Shown here: one piece after another, positions 52,600-61,567 of the stretch | Layout of the letters: every line of letters starts with the position of its first letter | Numbering within the stretch: position 1 is the stretch's first letter | Assembly (NCBI GenBank): GCA_035458585.1 | Contig: DATHZN010000087.1 | Span: 1-64,000 of the forward strand | Direction of reading: 5' to 3' | From: Marinobacterium_E sp035458585 | GTDB lineage: Bacteria > Pseudomonadota > Gammaproteobacteria > Pseudomonadales > Balneatricaceae | DNA length: 64,000 bases | Notes under the pieces: generated by a model | The model's input: the letters and a program-made list of their open reading frames with translations, nothing else | The model's database searches: none | Told to the model about the DNA's origin: nothing | Position numbers and translations under genes: made by a program

Positions 52600-53505
52600 T
52601 CAAAGCAACCGTTTAGCGACCCCGGCCAGCTGATACCCTCTTGCCGTTAATTGCTCTGCAGTGGCGCGCAGGTGGTCGGGACTCACCTCGCAGCAACCGC
52701 CGATTAAACGGGCGCCCAATTCCGCCCACTCGAGCGTTAAATCTGCGTAGCGCTGCGGGCTGACATCTGAACGTTCTCCGAGTAATGCAACTGATTGGCC
52801 GGCCGCCAAGGCCTCTACAGAGATAAACCCATTGGCATAACCCCCGTATGGCAGATTGTAGCCCCGCAATTGCGGCAGTGCTGCCGTGATGTCCTCGGGC
52901 GCACTGCAATTGAGCCAGATACCCTTGGGTGCAAAGGGGAGGCAGGCGTCGATACAGGCCTCTAATGTCTCGCCCGAGCGCAACAGTCCGTTAGGTTCCA
53001 CTCGAATGCCAAGGGTGTATGGAATGCCACTCTGGTTGGCCGCAGCACAGGCGGCTCTCGCTTCTGTACTGTTGGTCATTGTTTCGATAAGGAGTACATC
53101 CATATCTGACTGTAGTTCACAGAGTTTTTGATACTCAGGCACCATGGAGTCGTAGCGGCGAGGTGGGTTGGGTAGGTAGCTTCCATGTAACGGGGGTAGG
53201 CACCCCGCGCGTTCTATCACTGCCCCAGAAGAGGCAATTGCACTCTCCATGGCCGCTTTGGCGCCGTTGAAGATCTCTTGCTGTCGATCGATAATACCTG
53301 CTGCCTCAAGGCGCGTCGGTGTGGCTGTGTAGGTATTGAGAGTCAGTGTCCTACAACCCGCGCGGATGAAATCAAGGTGCACCGCTGTGACAATATCTGG
53401 GTCCCTCAGTTGAACCTCCACGGACCAGAGTTTTGTCCGAGGTTTGCCCGCGCGCTTGTATATCTCCTGACCCGTGCCACCATCGAGAAGAGCAATGTCT
53501 GTCAT
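52600..53505 (-). CDS. Homocysteine S-methyltransferase family protein
   Basis: 301 residues. TIM-barrel of the Hcy-binding type with zinc ligands WLNCSAP and GGCCEVSPDH, and LDGGTGQEI at the start. Usual activity: methyl transfer from S-methylmethionine or betaine to homocysteine. The true methyl donor cannot be read from the sequence. 74 bases ahead of slyD on the same strand. Confidence 0.87.
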   Translation of the reverse strand: MTDIALLDGGTGQEIYKRAGKPRTKLWSVEVQLRDPDIVTAVHLDFIRAGCRTLTLNTYTATPTRLEAAGIIDRQQEIFNGAKAAMESAIASSGAVIERAGCLPPLHGSYLPNPPRRYDSMVPEYQKLCELQSDMDVLLIETMTNSTEARAACAAANQSGIPYTLGIRVEPNGLLRSGETLEACIDACLPFAPKGIWLNCSAPEDITAALPQLRGYNLPYGGYANGFISVEALAAGQSVALLGERSDVSPQRYADLTLEWAELGARLIGGCCEVSPDHLRATAEQLTARGYQLAGVAKRLL

Positions 53506-53648
53506 TCAGTCTCCGGTTTTGTCATCTGAACCGCGCCATGCGTTGATGCCCGTCATACTAACATTTTTGATGTTTTTTAGCAGAAATTTGGACTAGCCTT
53601 GAGCGCAGATTTGTGAAGCAGGCCGAGTTTTTTGATGAGGACGAGTTC

Positions 53649-54599
53649 ATGAGTATCGAGTTGATAGAACATCACTATCCCAAAAGGCGGGTAGTTGTTC
53701 GCGAAGTTGGCTTGCGAGATGGTCTTCAGATGGCGCAGGTGTTTCCTAGCACCGAGCAGAAGAAACGCTGGATTAGCTTGGAGTACTCCGCCGGTGTACG
53801 TCATTTTGAAGCTGGCTCCTTCCTGCCAGTTTCGCGTTTCCCACAGTTCGCCGATGTTGGCGAGATTGTCCGTCACATCCAGTCACTGCCAGGTGCTACG
53901 GCGATTGCACTGGTTGTTAATGAGCGCGGTATCTCGGAGGCGTTTGCAGCCGGAGTCGATGAGTTGACACTCGTGCTATCGGCAACTGAGGAGCACAACC
54001 AGGCTAACACCCGGCGGAGTCGAGAAGCTAGCTTGGAGGCGATAGGTCATGCGGTGAAACAACGTGACCAAACAAGCAGGCAGACGCTTCTCAATGTCAT
54101 TATCTCGATGTCGTTCGGCTGTTCAATCGCCGGTACGGTTGATTCAGATGAGGTGTTGAGGCTGGCCAGAGAGTGCCTGAAGTTGGGTGTGGATACTGTT
54201 GGTATTGCGGATACCGTAGGATACGCCGGGCCAACTCAAGTAAAAGCGCTCTGTCAGCAGATGGCGTCGCTCATGGGTGAGCGACCTTACACGGTCCATC
54301 TTCACAACACGCGCGGAACCGGACTGGCGAACGCAGCCGCTGCGTTGGAAGCCGGTGCACGTATCTTCGATGCATCTCTCGCTGGGCTGGGCGGCTGTCC
54401 GTTCGCGCCGGGTGCAACAGGTAATGTGGTCATTGAGGATCTGCTTTTTATGTTTGAAACGATGGGGATCAGCACTGGAGTTGATATCGCACGGCTGATA
54501 GAAGTCCGCAGGGTGATAAGCGAAACGATGCCGGATGAACCGCTCCACGGTGGAGTCGCTCAAGCCGGTTTACCAAAGAACTTTCGTTCACAGGTTTGA
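53649..54599 (+). CDS. mvaB: Hydroxymethylglutaryl-CoA lyase (MvaB type)
   Basis: 316 residues. DRE-TIM fold: VVREVGLRDGLQM, VHLHNTRGTGLANA (metal-binding HxH), and the active-site signature GLGGCPFAPGATGNV with the catalytic Cys. Cleaves HMG-CoA to acetyl-CoA and acetoacetate in leucine breakdown. Start at the ATG 53649 with GAGG 8 bases ahead; a GTG at 53613 is in frame. No other leucine-degradation genes are next to it. Confidence 0.9.
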   Translation: MSIELIEHHYPKRRVVVREVGLRDGLQMAQVFPSTEQKKRWISLEYSAGVRHFEAGSFLPVSRFPQFADVGEIVRHIQSLPGATAIALVVNERGISEAFAAGVDELTLVLSATEEHNQANTRRSREASLEAIGHAVKQRDQTSRQTLLNVIISMSFGCSIAGTVDSDEVLRLARECLKLGVDTVGIADTVGYAGPTQVKALCQQMASLMGERPYTVHLHNTRGTGLANAAAALEAGARIFDASLAGLGGCPFAPGATGNVVIEDLLFMFETMGISTGVDIARLIEVRRVISETMPDEPLHGGVAQAGLPKNFRSQV

Positions 54600-55018
54600 C
54601 AAGAAGAGCACGTCACTTCACTCTGAGAGTTGTACGAGCAACTACAGGCGTCTCAACTGTGACGCGTCTCACGTCTAGATTCAGGGTGAGCAAGAATGAC
54701 TAGCAGAAGCTAAGCACTCATCTGAGATAAACCCGTTCAATCTGGTGTTGGCACACGGGTTATCTGAGCAGCCGAACCGAATATCAGGTTCATTATCACT
54801 CCATCTAATTTGGCATCAGTGTTCGATTTTAAAATATGCTTGAGTGGAGCGGTTCGGGGTCACGGATGGGCGAGCGTATATTGCAGCGCCACTGATTAAT
54901 TCCCTTTGCTTGTATGCGTTTATCAGGCATCATTGATTCGCTTAATTCTGCTCGTTTTACTATATATAAGTCAGGGTTAGCGTCTCAGTGAGAGCGCTGC
55001 ACACGCGCAAGGACGTAG
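54600..55018. other. Intergenic region, 419 bases
   Basis: No gene. A bulged hairpin AGATAAACCCGT...ACGGGTTATCT lies at 54725-54765 after the lyase gene and may mark its transcript end. The last 120 bases are AT-rich with TACTATATATAAG near 54960, probably the promoter of the signalling operon that follows. Confidence 0.4.
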
Positions 55019-55990
55019 ATGATTGAACGCCTAAATAAAACCTCCGCAACGATTATGGTCGTAGAGGATGATCCAACCACTGAACAGTCACTGATCGATT
55101 GCCTGTCCGATCTGGGCAACGTTGTGACCTTTTCCAATGCCGAGAATGCACTCAGTTTTGTCTCTAGGGGTGGTCGAGTCGATCTGGTGATTGCCGATAT
55201 TGTCCTGGGGCAGATGAATGGAATAGAACTGTGCGAGCGTTTGTCACAGCAGTACTCGGGTGATCACTTTGTTCCGGTACTCTTTTATAGTGCCTTTGCC
55301 GATAGTGCGATGGAACGTCTCGCTTACCAGGCGGGTGGCGTCGATTTTATAGAGAAACCAATGAGCTTTGCGCGCTTGCAGCTGCGTGTTCGCTCGTTTC
55401 TGGCAATCAGCAAGCGCTTCTCTACTTTGCGTAGCAAGTTGGAAGTGGACCAGACAACCGATCTGATGCTTCGCGATGTGTTTATTCAACGCGGTGCAAT
55501 TCAGATCCTCAAACGGCTTTTTACTGGTGCGACCTCAGCTCTGCTGGTACTAAACGTTGCGGGCACGTCCAAGGTCAACGCTGAACAAGGATTTGAAGCG
55601 GGCGATAAGCTTCTATCTGATGTGGCCCATTGTTTGCATGAAGTGTGTGAAGCACGGGGCTATCTTGCAGCCAGGCATATGGGTGATAAATTTCTGGTTT
55701 TGGTTCCCGATTGTGCCGAGGAGGCCCCTGGCACCCTGGCGTCGAAGCTACTCGAATCGCTCAGCTCACACCTGGCTATAGTGCGTCAGGAGCTGGCGAC
55801 CGTTGAAATTACTGGTGGTGGAGCCTCACTCAAACATACTGAGGATTTGCGCACGGACCGCGGTGGTTCAGCTAATGCGATTCGGCAAATGATTCACCTA
55901 GCAGAGCAGCAACTGGCTGCCGCGCCCAAGGGTAAAGCGAGTGAATGGACGTTTGCTGAGCTCACTCGCAAACAGGTTAATATCGAGTGA
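55019..55990 (+). CDS. Response regulator with degenerate GGDEF domain
   Basis: 323 residues. 12-130: receiver (VVEDDP, VIADIVLGQMNG with the phosphorylated Asp, LFYSAFAD, IEKPMS). 150-320: GGDEF-like fold (FEAGDKLLSDVA) whose active loop reads RHMGDKF, without the catalytic residues, so it is probably a binding or interaction domain. 32 bases ahead of the CheB-CheR-PAS gene, suggesting a shared pathway. Confidence 0.85.
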   Translation: MIERLNKTSATIMVVEDDPTTEQSLIDCLSDLGNVVTFSNAENALSFVSRGGRVDLVIADIVLGQMNGIELCERLSQQYSGDHFVPVLFYSAFADSAMERLAYQAGGVDFIEKPMSFARLQLRVRSFLAISKRFSTLRSKLEVDQTTDLMLRDVFIQRGAIQILKRLFTGATSALLVLNVAGTSKVNAEQGFEAGDKLLSDVAHCLHEVCEARGYLAARHMGDKFLVLVPDCAEEAPGTLASKLLESLSSHLAIVRQELATVEITGGGASLKHTEDLRTDRGGSANAIRQMIHLAEQQLAAAPKGKASEWTFAELTRKQVNIE

Positions 55991-56022
55991 TTGAAAGGTT
56001 ACTCAATGGAGGTTAAAGGACA

Positions 56023-58950
56023 GTGACGAATAAAGAAGCAGAGAGCGCGGTAGAAGTGGCCGACGAGACCACAGAAGCTAAACGCTTTCAGAATCTTATT
56101 GTTGTTGCCATTGGTGCGTCGGCTGGCGGACTTGAAGCGATTACGTCATTACTTCGGGCGAGCAAACCAAACGGCTACATCGCATTTGTAATTGCGCAAC
56201 ACATGGCGCCACAACACCGGTCTGTGTTGGTGGAACTTCTGTCCAAAGATTGTGAATACCGTGTAGTAGGTGCAACGGAAGGGGCGGTGATAAAGCCAGA
56301 CACCGTTTATGTAAACACGCCGAATACTGATATCGTGGTTAAAGATGGCCGCATTCACCTTAAGGTGCCGACGACAGACATTGGCGCCAAGCCCTCTATC
56401 GATAAACTGTTCAACTCGGTAGCGGATGCATTTGGTAACCAGGCGATCGGTATTGTGCTGTCTGGCACAGGTTCAGATGGTACTCAGGGTTGTAGAGCGA
56501 TACGTGATGCCGGTGGCATTACGATCGTGCAAAACCCTGATACGGCTAAATATGATGGCATGCCCAACTCGGTTATCCGTGCGCGCACCGCCGACCTCAT
56601 TTTGAGCCCGGAAGAGATTGCGGCTTACCTACCAGAACTGCACAAGCACCCAGCGGGTAAACCGACGACTCCGGTCGAAGATACGCCCGATCAGGTGGTA
56701 TCGCTCGATGGCATCATTGACCGAGTGTTTACTGTTACAGGTGTCGATTTCCGCCAGTACAAAAAAGCAACACTCGAGCGGCAGTTACAACGCCGAATCG
56801 CTGCCCTGCGGCTTAACTCCATCGAAGAGTACTTCGCCCATATTGATGGCGATCCCGAAGAGCTGGAAATACTTCAGCGAAGCTTCCTTATATCGGTGAC
56901 AGGTTTCTTCCGTGATGAGGAGGCCTTTGCCTCACTCGGAAGTATTATCGACAACGTTATCGAGCAGGCCGCTGAGACGCGTATTATTCGTATTTGGGTA
57001 CCGGCTTGTGCAACGGGCGAAGAGGTCTACTCAATCGCAATTATGTTAGCAGAGCGTCTTGGACCGACTCTGCGGGGTTATGAGGTCAAGATCTTTGCTA
57101 CCGATATTGACGATATTAGCCTGGAGATCGCTCGCCATGCGGCCTATGTTGATGCCGTGATTGAGCACCTCGATGAACGCGTCCTCTACAACTATTTCGA
57201 TCAGGAGGGGAATAAGTACCGCGTGAAGAAGTGGATTCGCGACATGTGTATGTTCGCGCGCCATGACCTGATCAAGGACCCACCATTCCTCAAAATGAAT
57301 TTGATTAGTTGCCGTAACTTAATGATTTATTTGAGTTCGCAGCTACAGAACCAACTGGTCAATAACTTCCACTACGCGCTGAGTCCAGGCGGGTTCTTGT
57401 TCCTTGGTAAGTCCGAGTCAATCGGTACCACCGGTGACAAGCTGTTCGAAGTGGTCAGTAAAACCAACAAGATATTTCGTCGAAAGTCAGGCGTAGTCTC
57501 TTATGGTCGCTTCGGGGCCTCTTTTGCGCCCAAGCCAAATCATTCCGATTCAGCGAGCAAAGCGATAGCACCCGTTTCTCGACTTGCAGAGCGAGTTCGC
57601 AGTGTATTGGTTGAGACCTACGCCCCGCCCACCATTCAGTTGAATGACGCGTTTCAGCCGATGGAGTATTTCGGTGATGTCTCGTCTTTCCTGCAGATCT
57701 CCCCGGGTAAAGCGAACTTCGATATCGTCAGTCTCGCCAGTCCGCAGCTGCAGACAGAGGTGCGGGCGTTGGTCAACCGCTGTGCTCGTAGCGATGCGGA
57801 GAAGGTCGAACATATGGTGCGATTCCGATTCGCAAATGATGATGCGGCCTCTTCAGTCAATATCATCGTGCGTAAGCTGCTGGATACGGTGACTGATTCA
57901 CACATCTACCTGATGACCTTCAAGCGTCTGGAGTCGACTGGCTCCAGTGCAACACTGCGAGCTGAGGCGATTGCGCCTGAGGATGTGCAGGCGGTTGCCG
58001 AACTTGAAGAAGAACTTGATCGTACTCGAGATCATCTTCAGGCCGTTATCGAGGAGCTAGAGACCTCTAATGAAGAGCTGCAGGCTCTCAACGAAGAGCT
58101 TCAGGCCTCTACCGAGGAGTTGCAGGCGTCAAACGAAGAGTTGGAGACTACCAACGAAGAGTTGCAGGCGACTAACGAGGAGCTCACCACGGTCAATGAT
58201 GAACTACAGGCCAAATCGATACTGCTGACTGATACCAATGAGACGTTGAACAATATTCAGCGCTCTTTGGATATGGGTCTTATTGTTGTTGACGTTGATC
58301 ATCGGGTAACGCGGTTTACGCCGCAAACTGTCCGTCTATTCGGTATTTTGCCAGACGATATTGGCCACAAGCTCACTAAGCTGCCAAAGCATATTGAGAT
58401 TGAAGACCTAGGCGCGGTTATCGACTCAGTCATCAGTACAGGCACACCCGTTCGCCGCCAGATTGAGCGTCCGGGTGAAAAATACCTGATGAACGTTTCA
58501 CCTTATCGCCGTGATCAGGGGGTGATCTCCGGTGCCGTGCTGACCTTCACTGAGACGACCAAACTGAGTGAATCTCAGGACCGTGCTGCTTATGTTCAGC
58601 ATCTTCTGGAGACAATCGGTACGGTGATTGATGAGGGTGTTCTGGTGTCACGTCGCGGTCTGACCGAGGTACTGTTCGTGAGTACGCGTATGGAAGAGAT
58701 TCTGATGCGTAAAGCAGAGGTGCTGACTCGTGATCCGGAGACCTACCTCGATGTGGTACACCATGATGATCGTGAACGTGTGGTTGCACAGTACCGTGAT
58801 CAGGAAGCGAAGAGCTGGGATATGACTTACCGCCTGAAACGTCGTGATGGTACGATTGTTAAGGTGCGCGATAAAGCGGTTTGTATGGAGAACCGCGAAT
58901 CGAGTACAGGCGACGAGATGGTCAGTCTGGTAGAACTCTTAACTGAGTGA
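56023..58950 (+). CDS. CheB-CheR-PAS chemotaxis-type fusion protein
   Basis: 975 residues. 25-200: CheB methylesterase (AIGASAGGLEA, QHMAPQHRS, SGTGSDGT hold Ser, His, Asp). 225-490: CheR methyltransferase (SVTGFFRD, CATGEEVYSIAI, RNLMIYLSS). About 655-745: long coiled coil of ELETSNEELQALNEELQA-type heptads. 745-860 and beyond: PAS domains. No histidine-kinase domain at the end. Such fusions modify or sense in non-classical chemosensory systems. GTG start after AAAGGA. Follows the REC/degenerate GGDEF gene. Confidence 0.92.
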   Translation: MTNKEAESAVEVADETTEAKRFQNLIVVAIGASAGGLEAITSLLRASKPNGYIAFVIAQHMAPQHRSVLVELLSKDCEYRVVGATEGAVIKPDTVYVNTPNTDIVVKDGRIHLKVPTTDIGAKPSIDKLFNSVADAFGNQAIGIVLSGTGSDGTQGCRAIRDAGGITIVQNPDTAKYDGMPNSVIRARTADLILSPEEIAAYLPELHKHPAGKPTTPVEDTPDQVVSLDGIIDRVFTVTGVDFRQYKKATLERQLQRRIAALRLNSIEEYFAHIDGDPEELEILQRSFLISVTGFFRDEEAFASLGSIIDNVIEQAAETRIIRIWVPACATGEEVYSIAIMLAERLGPTLRGYEVKIFATDIDDISLEIARHAAYVDAVIEHLDERVLYNYFDQEGNKYRVKKWIRDMCMFARHDLIKDPPFLKMNLISCRNLMIYLSSQLQNQLVNNFHYALSPGGFLFLGKSESIGTTGDKLFEVVSKTNKIFRRKSGVVSYGRFGASFAPKPNHSDSASKAIAPVSRLAERVRSVLVETYAPPTIQLNDAFQPMEYFGDVSSFLQISPGKANFDIVSLASPQLQTEVRALVNRCARSDAEKVEHMVRFRFANDDAASSVNIIVRKLLDTVTDSHIYLMTFKRLESTGSSATLRAEAIAPEDVQAVAELEEELDRTRDHLQAVIEELETSNEELQALNEELQASTEELQASNEELETTNEELQATNEELTTVNDELQAKSILLTDTNETLNNIQRSLDMGLIVVDVDHRVTRFTPQTVRLFGILPDDIGHKLTKLPKHIEIEDLGAVIDSVISTGTPVRRQIERPGEKYLMNVSPYRRDQGVISGAVLTFTETTKLSESQDRAAYVQHLLETIGTVIDEGVLVSRRGLTEVLFVSTRMEEILMRKAEVLTRDPETYLDVVHHDDRERVVAQYRDQEAKSWDMTYRLKRRDGTIVKVRDKAVCMENRESSTGDEMVSLVELLTE

Positions 58951-58958
58951 TAGATAGA

Positions 58959-58990
58959 AAAAGCTGGGACTTGTCCCAGCTTTTCTGTTT
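58959..58990 (+). terminator. Intrinsic terminator after the CheB-CheR-PAS gene
   Basis: AAAAGCTGGGA-CTTG-TCCCAGCTTTT followed by CTGTTTTT. Perfect 11-bp stem 9 bases after the stop. Confidence 0.92.
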
Positions 58991-59053
58991 TTACTGTGAG
59001 TAAGTCTGATGGATACTCAACAACAATAATTCACAAACTCATCGGAGAAAATT

Positions 59054-59473
59054 ATGAAGAATTCATTGCTCGCGCTCGGCCTGTCGCTCGCCTCTGTTGC
59101 TGTTTCGGCAGCCGAGTATAAACTTGCGATCCAAGTCAGTGATAATGATCCTGCTAAGATGCATATCGCTTTAAATAACGCTGAAAATGTACAGAGCCAC
59201 TATCAGCGTATGGGTGATAGCGTGAAAGTAGAGATAGTTGCTTACGGTCCGGGTCTTCAGATGTACACAATGAACAGCCCAGTCAAAGAGCGTATCGAAG
59301 CGCTTTCGCTTGATGAGAGTTACACCTTCGCGGCTTGTGGCAATACACTGGCCAAAATGGAGAAGAAGGCTGGTAAGCAGGTAGCACTTCTGGACGGCTC
59401 TAAACTGGTGGACTCAGGTGTTGTTCGTTTGATGGAGTTGCAATCCCAGGGTTACGCTTACGTTCGACCCTAA
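59054..59473 (+). CDS. Exported DsrE/DsrF-like protein
   Basis: 139 residues. Signal peptide (MKNSLLALGLSLASVAVSAA), then a DsrE/F-like fold: IQVSDNDPAKMHIALNNAEN, VEIVAYGPGLQMY, and FAACGNTLAKM with the conserved Cys. Related proteins handle sulfur; the exported version is of unknown use. It lies within the signalling block but has its own ribosome-binding site (CGGAG). Confidence 0.82.
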   Translation: MKNSLLALGLSLASVAVSAAEYKLAIQVSDNDPAKMHIALNNAENVQSHYQRMGDSVKVEIVAYGPGLQMYTMNSPVKERIEALSLDESYTFAACGNTLAKMEKKAGKQVALLDGSKLVDSGVVRLMELQSQGYAYVRP

Positions 59474-59488
59474 CTACTGCTCTCATCT

Positions 59489-59520
59489 AAAACGGGAGCG
59501 CCAAGGCAGCGGTCCCGTTT
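59489..59520 (+). terminator. Possible terminator after the DsrE-like gene
   Basis: AAACGGGA, 16-base loop with inner GCC-AA-GGC, TCCCGTTT. The T-run is short, so efficiency is uncertain. Confidence 0.5.
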
Positions 59521-59609
59521 GTCACAAATGTCTTTCTTATCCCCCAGGATTACTCTAATCTGATCCCTCTGATTTCTGATAAATTGAACAGCCCGGTAAT
59601 GGATGGCGA

Positions 59610-60749
59610 ATGAAAGTACTGATTGTGGATGACAGTGCAGTCTCGAGAGAGCATTTGGCGTTCTTCTGCCGCGAGCAGGGGTTTAGTCCCGTTTTATTTG
59701 ATAACGGCCAACAACTTCTGGATTGGATAAACGTCCAGAGTATCGAGGACGCACTCCTGCTGCTTGACTGGGAGATGCCTGATATCGAGGGGCCAGATCT
59801 TTGCAGGCGCATTCGAAACGACTTTCCTGACGCGGCCACTTATCTGTTATTGGTTACTGCTCGCGCATCGAGTGAAGACTTGGCTGAGGGGTTGGGTGCC
59901 GGCGCCGATGACTACATAACCAAGCCCTTTGATGCGATGGAAATTTCCGCACGTCTGGCTGTCGGAGTCCGAACGCTTGCGTTGCGGCGCAAACTTAATC
60001 AGGCCAATGCCAAACGCTTTGCAGCCGAGCGCTATGCGGGTGTCGGTCAGTTAGCAGCCGGAGCTGCGCATGAGATCAACAACCCGCTTGGTTTTTTGAA
60101 ATCTAATCTAAGTTTTCTGCAGGACAATTTACCTGCCAGTTTGGGTCTTTTGCAGCGCGCTCTTGACCCGCAGGAGTCGATAGAAGCAGTTCGCTCAGAG
60201 ATGAGTCGTGAGCAGATTCTGGAGACCATCGATGATTTCTCGGACTTAATGAGTGAAATGAATCTGGGTGTTGAGCGAGTCAGTGCGATTATTAAAGCGT
60301 TAAAGAATTTTAGCGATCAGCTGCCGCATAAATATGTAGATATCCAGTTACCGCAGCTTTTCGCCAGTGTGGCACCGCCGAATGCTAAGATCAGCCTGCA
60401 GACAACCCGATCGCTTTGCGCTGACGAACCTCAGATCAAAGAGTTACTAGAGGCGCTCGTCGAAAATGCTCTCTGGGCAACCCGCGATGGTGGCGATGTT
60501 GAGTTGCTGGCCTATGACCGGGGTTCGGAGATTCTTCTCGAGGTACGTGATACGGGGTGTGGTATCGCTCCTGAAAATCTGGAGCGGGTGTTAGATCCTT
60601 TCTTTACGACTCGGCCTGTGGGTGAGGCGATCGGTATGGGGCTCAGTAAAGCACAGGCTATCGTTCGTAATCATGGTGGCTCCTTACAGGTGACAAGTCA
60701 CCCCGAATCGGGTACCCGGGTCAGTTGCGAATTTCCTCTGGAGAGTTAA
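59610..60749 (+). CDS. REC-histidine kinase (response regulator/kinase)
   Basis: 379 residues. 1-118: receiver (LIVDDSA, LLLDWEMPDIEG, LLVTARAS, ITKPFD). 140-379: HisKA with AAGAAHEINNPLGFL and HATPase (VENALWATRDGG, DTGCGIAPEN, FFTTRPVGEAIGMGLS). Soluble, no membrane helix; input is through the receiver. The stop overlaps the start of the next gene (TAATG), so the two are coupled. Confidence 0.92.
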   Translation: MKVLIVDDSAVSREHLAFFCREQGFSPVLFDNGQQLLDWINVQSIEDALLLLDWEMPDIEGPDLCRRIRNDFPDAATYLLLVTARASSEDLAEGLGAGADDYITKPFDAMEISARLAVGVRTLALRRKLNQANAKRFAAERYAGVGQLAAGAAHEINNPLGFLKSNLSFLQDNLPASLGLLQRALDPQESIEAVRSEMSREQILETIDDFSDLMSEMNLGVERVSAIIKALKNFSDQLPHKYVDIQLPQLFASVAPPNAKISLQTTRSLCADEPQIKELLEALVENALWATRDGGDVELLAYDRGSEILLEVRDTGCGIAPENLERVLDPFFTTRPVGEAIGMGLSKAQAIVRNHGGSLQVTSHPESGTRVSCEFPLES

Positions 60750-61489
60750 TGAAGCCACTTGCACGCACGCAGGACTGGCATGGCACCGTGGCCGTATTTG
60801 ACGATGGTAACAAGCGTTACCTCAGCTTCGGTGTCGAGGATGAACAGAGCTGCATACTCAAAAGTAATCCCGGTCATCCTCAATATCCATTTATCCGCAC
60901 TATGCTGTTAGCGTTACTGTATGTCGAACCCAAGCGCGTCCTCAGTTTTGGTCTGGGGGCAGGTTCTCTCAATTCTGCTATCGCTCTGGCTTGTCCAGGA
61001 GCCAAACAGCAGGTTGTTGAGCTGCGCCAGACCGTTGTCGACTATGCCTACAAATACTTCTACCTACCGCGCTCAAAAGCCTTGGAGATACGTGTTCAGG
61101 ATGCGGCTGAGTATATTGAGGAGCCAATTAGTAAGCGATTTGATCTGGTTTTCTCTGATCTCTATGACGATCAGGGGTTGTGCGAGACACAGATTGATGA
61201 CCGCTTTTTGCAGGGCTGTATCGAACGGCTCCAGCCGAAAGGCTGGCTGGTGCTGAACTGCTGGCGCGAGCATCGAGCCGATCAGGTACTGGATCTGTTG
61301 GATAAGCAGTTTGAGTACCTCTTTAGTTCAACTACCCAAGACGGTAACTGGTTACTATTGGCTACCAATCACATGCCGCAACTTAGCCAGAGAGCGTACA
61401 AGGAGAGAGCACGTATCCTAAGTGATCAACTGGGATTCTCTCTATTGGCGTTCGCTAAAAGGATGAAAGCGGTAACGCGCGAGAGTTAG
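60749..61489 (+). CDS. Spermidine-synthase-like SAM-fold protein
   Basis: 246 residues from the ATG at 60749 (GGAG 5 bases before). SAM/decarboxylated-SAM fold: VLSFGLGAGSLNSAIA, QQVVELRQTVVDYA, FDLVFSDLYDDQ, and GWLVLNCWR. Resembles the spermidine synthase superfamily, but the PAPT active-site residues are not clearly all present, so the substrate is uncertain. Coupled to the REC-kinase gene, an unusual partner. The convergent region after it holds a CTGATGCC/GGCATCAG hairpin at 61514-61552. Confidence 0.75.
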   Translation: MKPLARTQDWHGTVAVFDDGNKRYLSFGVEDEQSCILKSNPGHPQYPFIRTMLLALLYVEPKRVLSFGLGAGSLNSAIALACPGAKQQVVELRQTVVDYAYKYFYLPRSKALEIRVQDAAEYIEEPISKRFDLVFSDLYDDQGLCETQIDDRFLQGCIERLQPKGWLVLNCWREHRADQVLDLLDKQFEYLFSSTTQDGNWLLLATNHMPQLSQRAYKERARILSDQLGFSLLAFAKRMKAVTRES

Positions 61490-61567
61490 ACCTCGGCGCC
61501 CGTGCTCTGAACGCTGATGCCTGCCTCAACTCACTGATCAGGTCGGCATCAGGTGTCATACAGACGA

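Noticed and set aside
58000..58260. Tandem DNA repeat in the CheB-CheR-PAS gene
   Set aside because: The repetition comes from coiled-coil heptads (EELQA/NEELE) normal for this family; codons vary, so it is not a recent DNA repeat.
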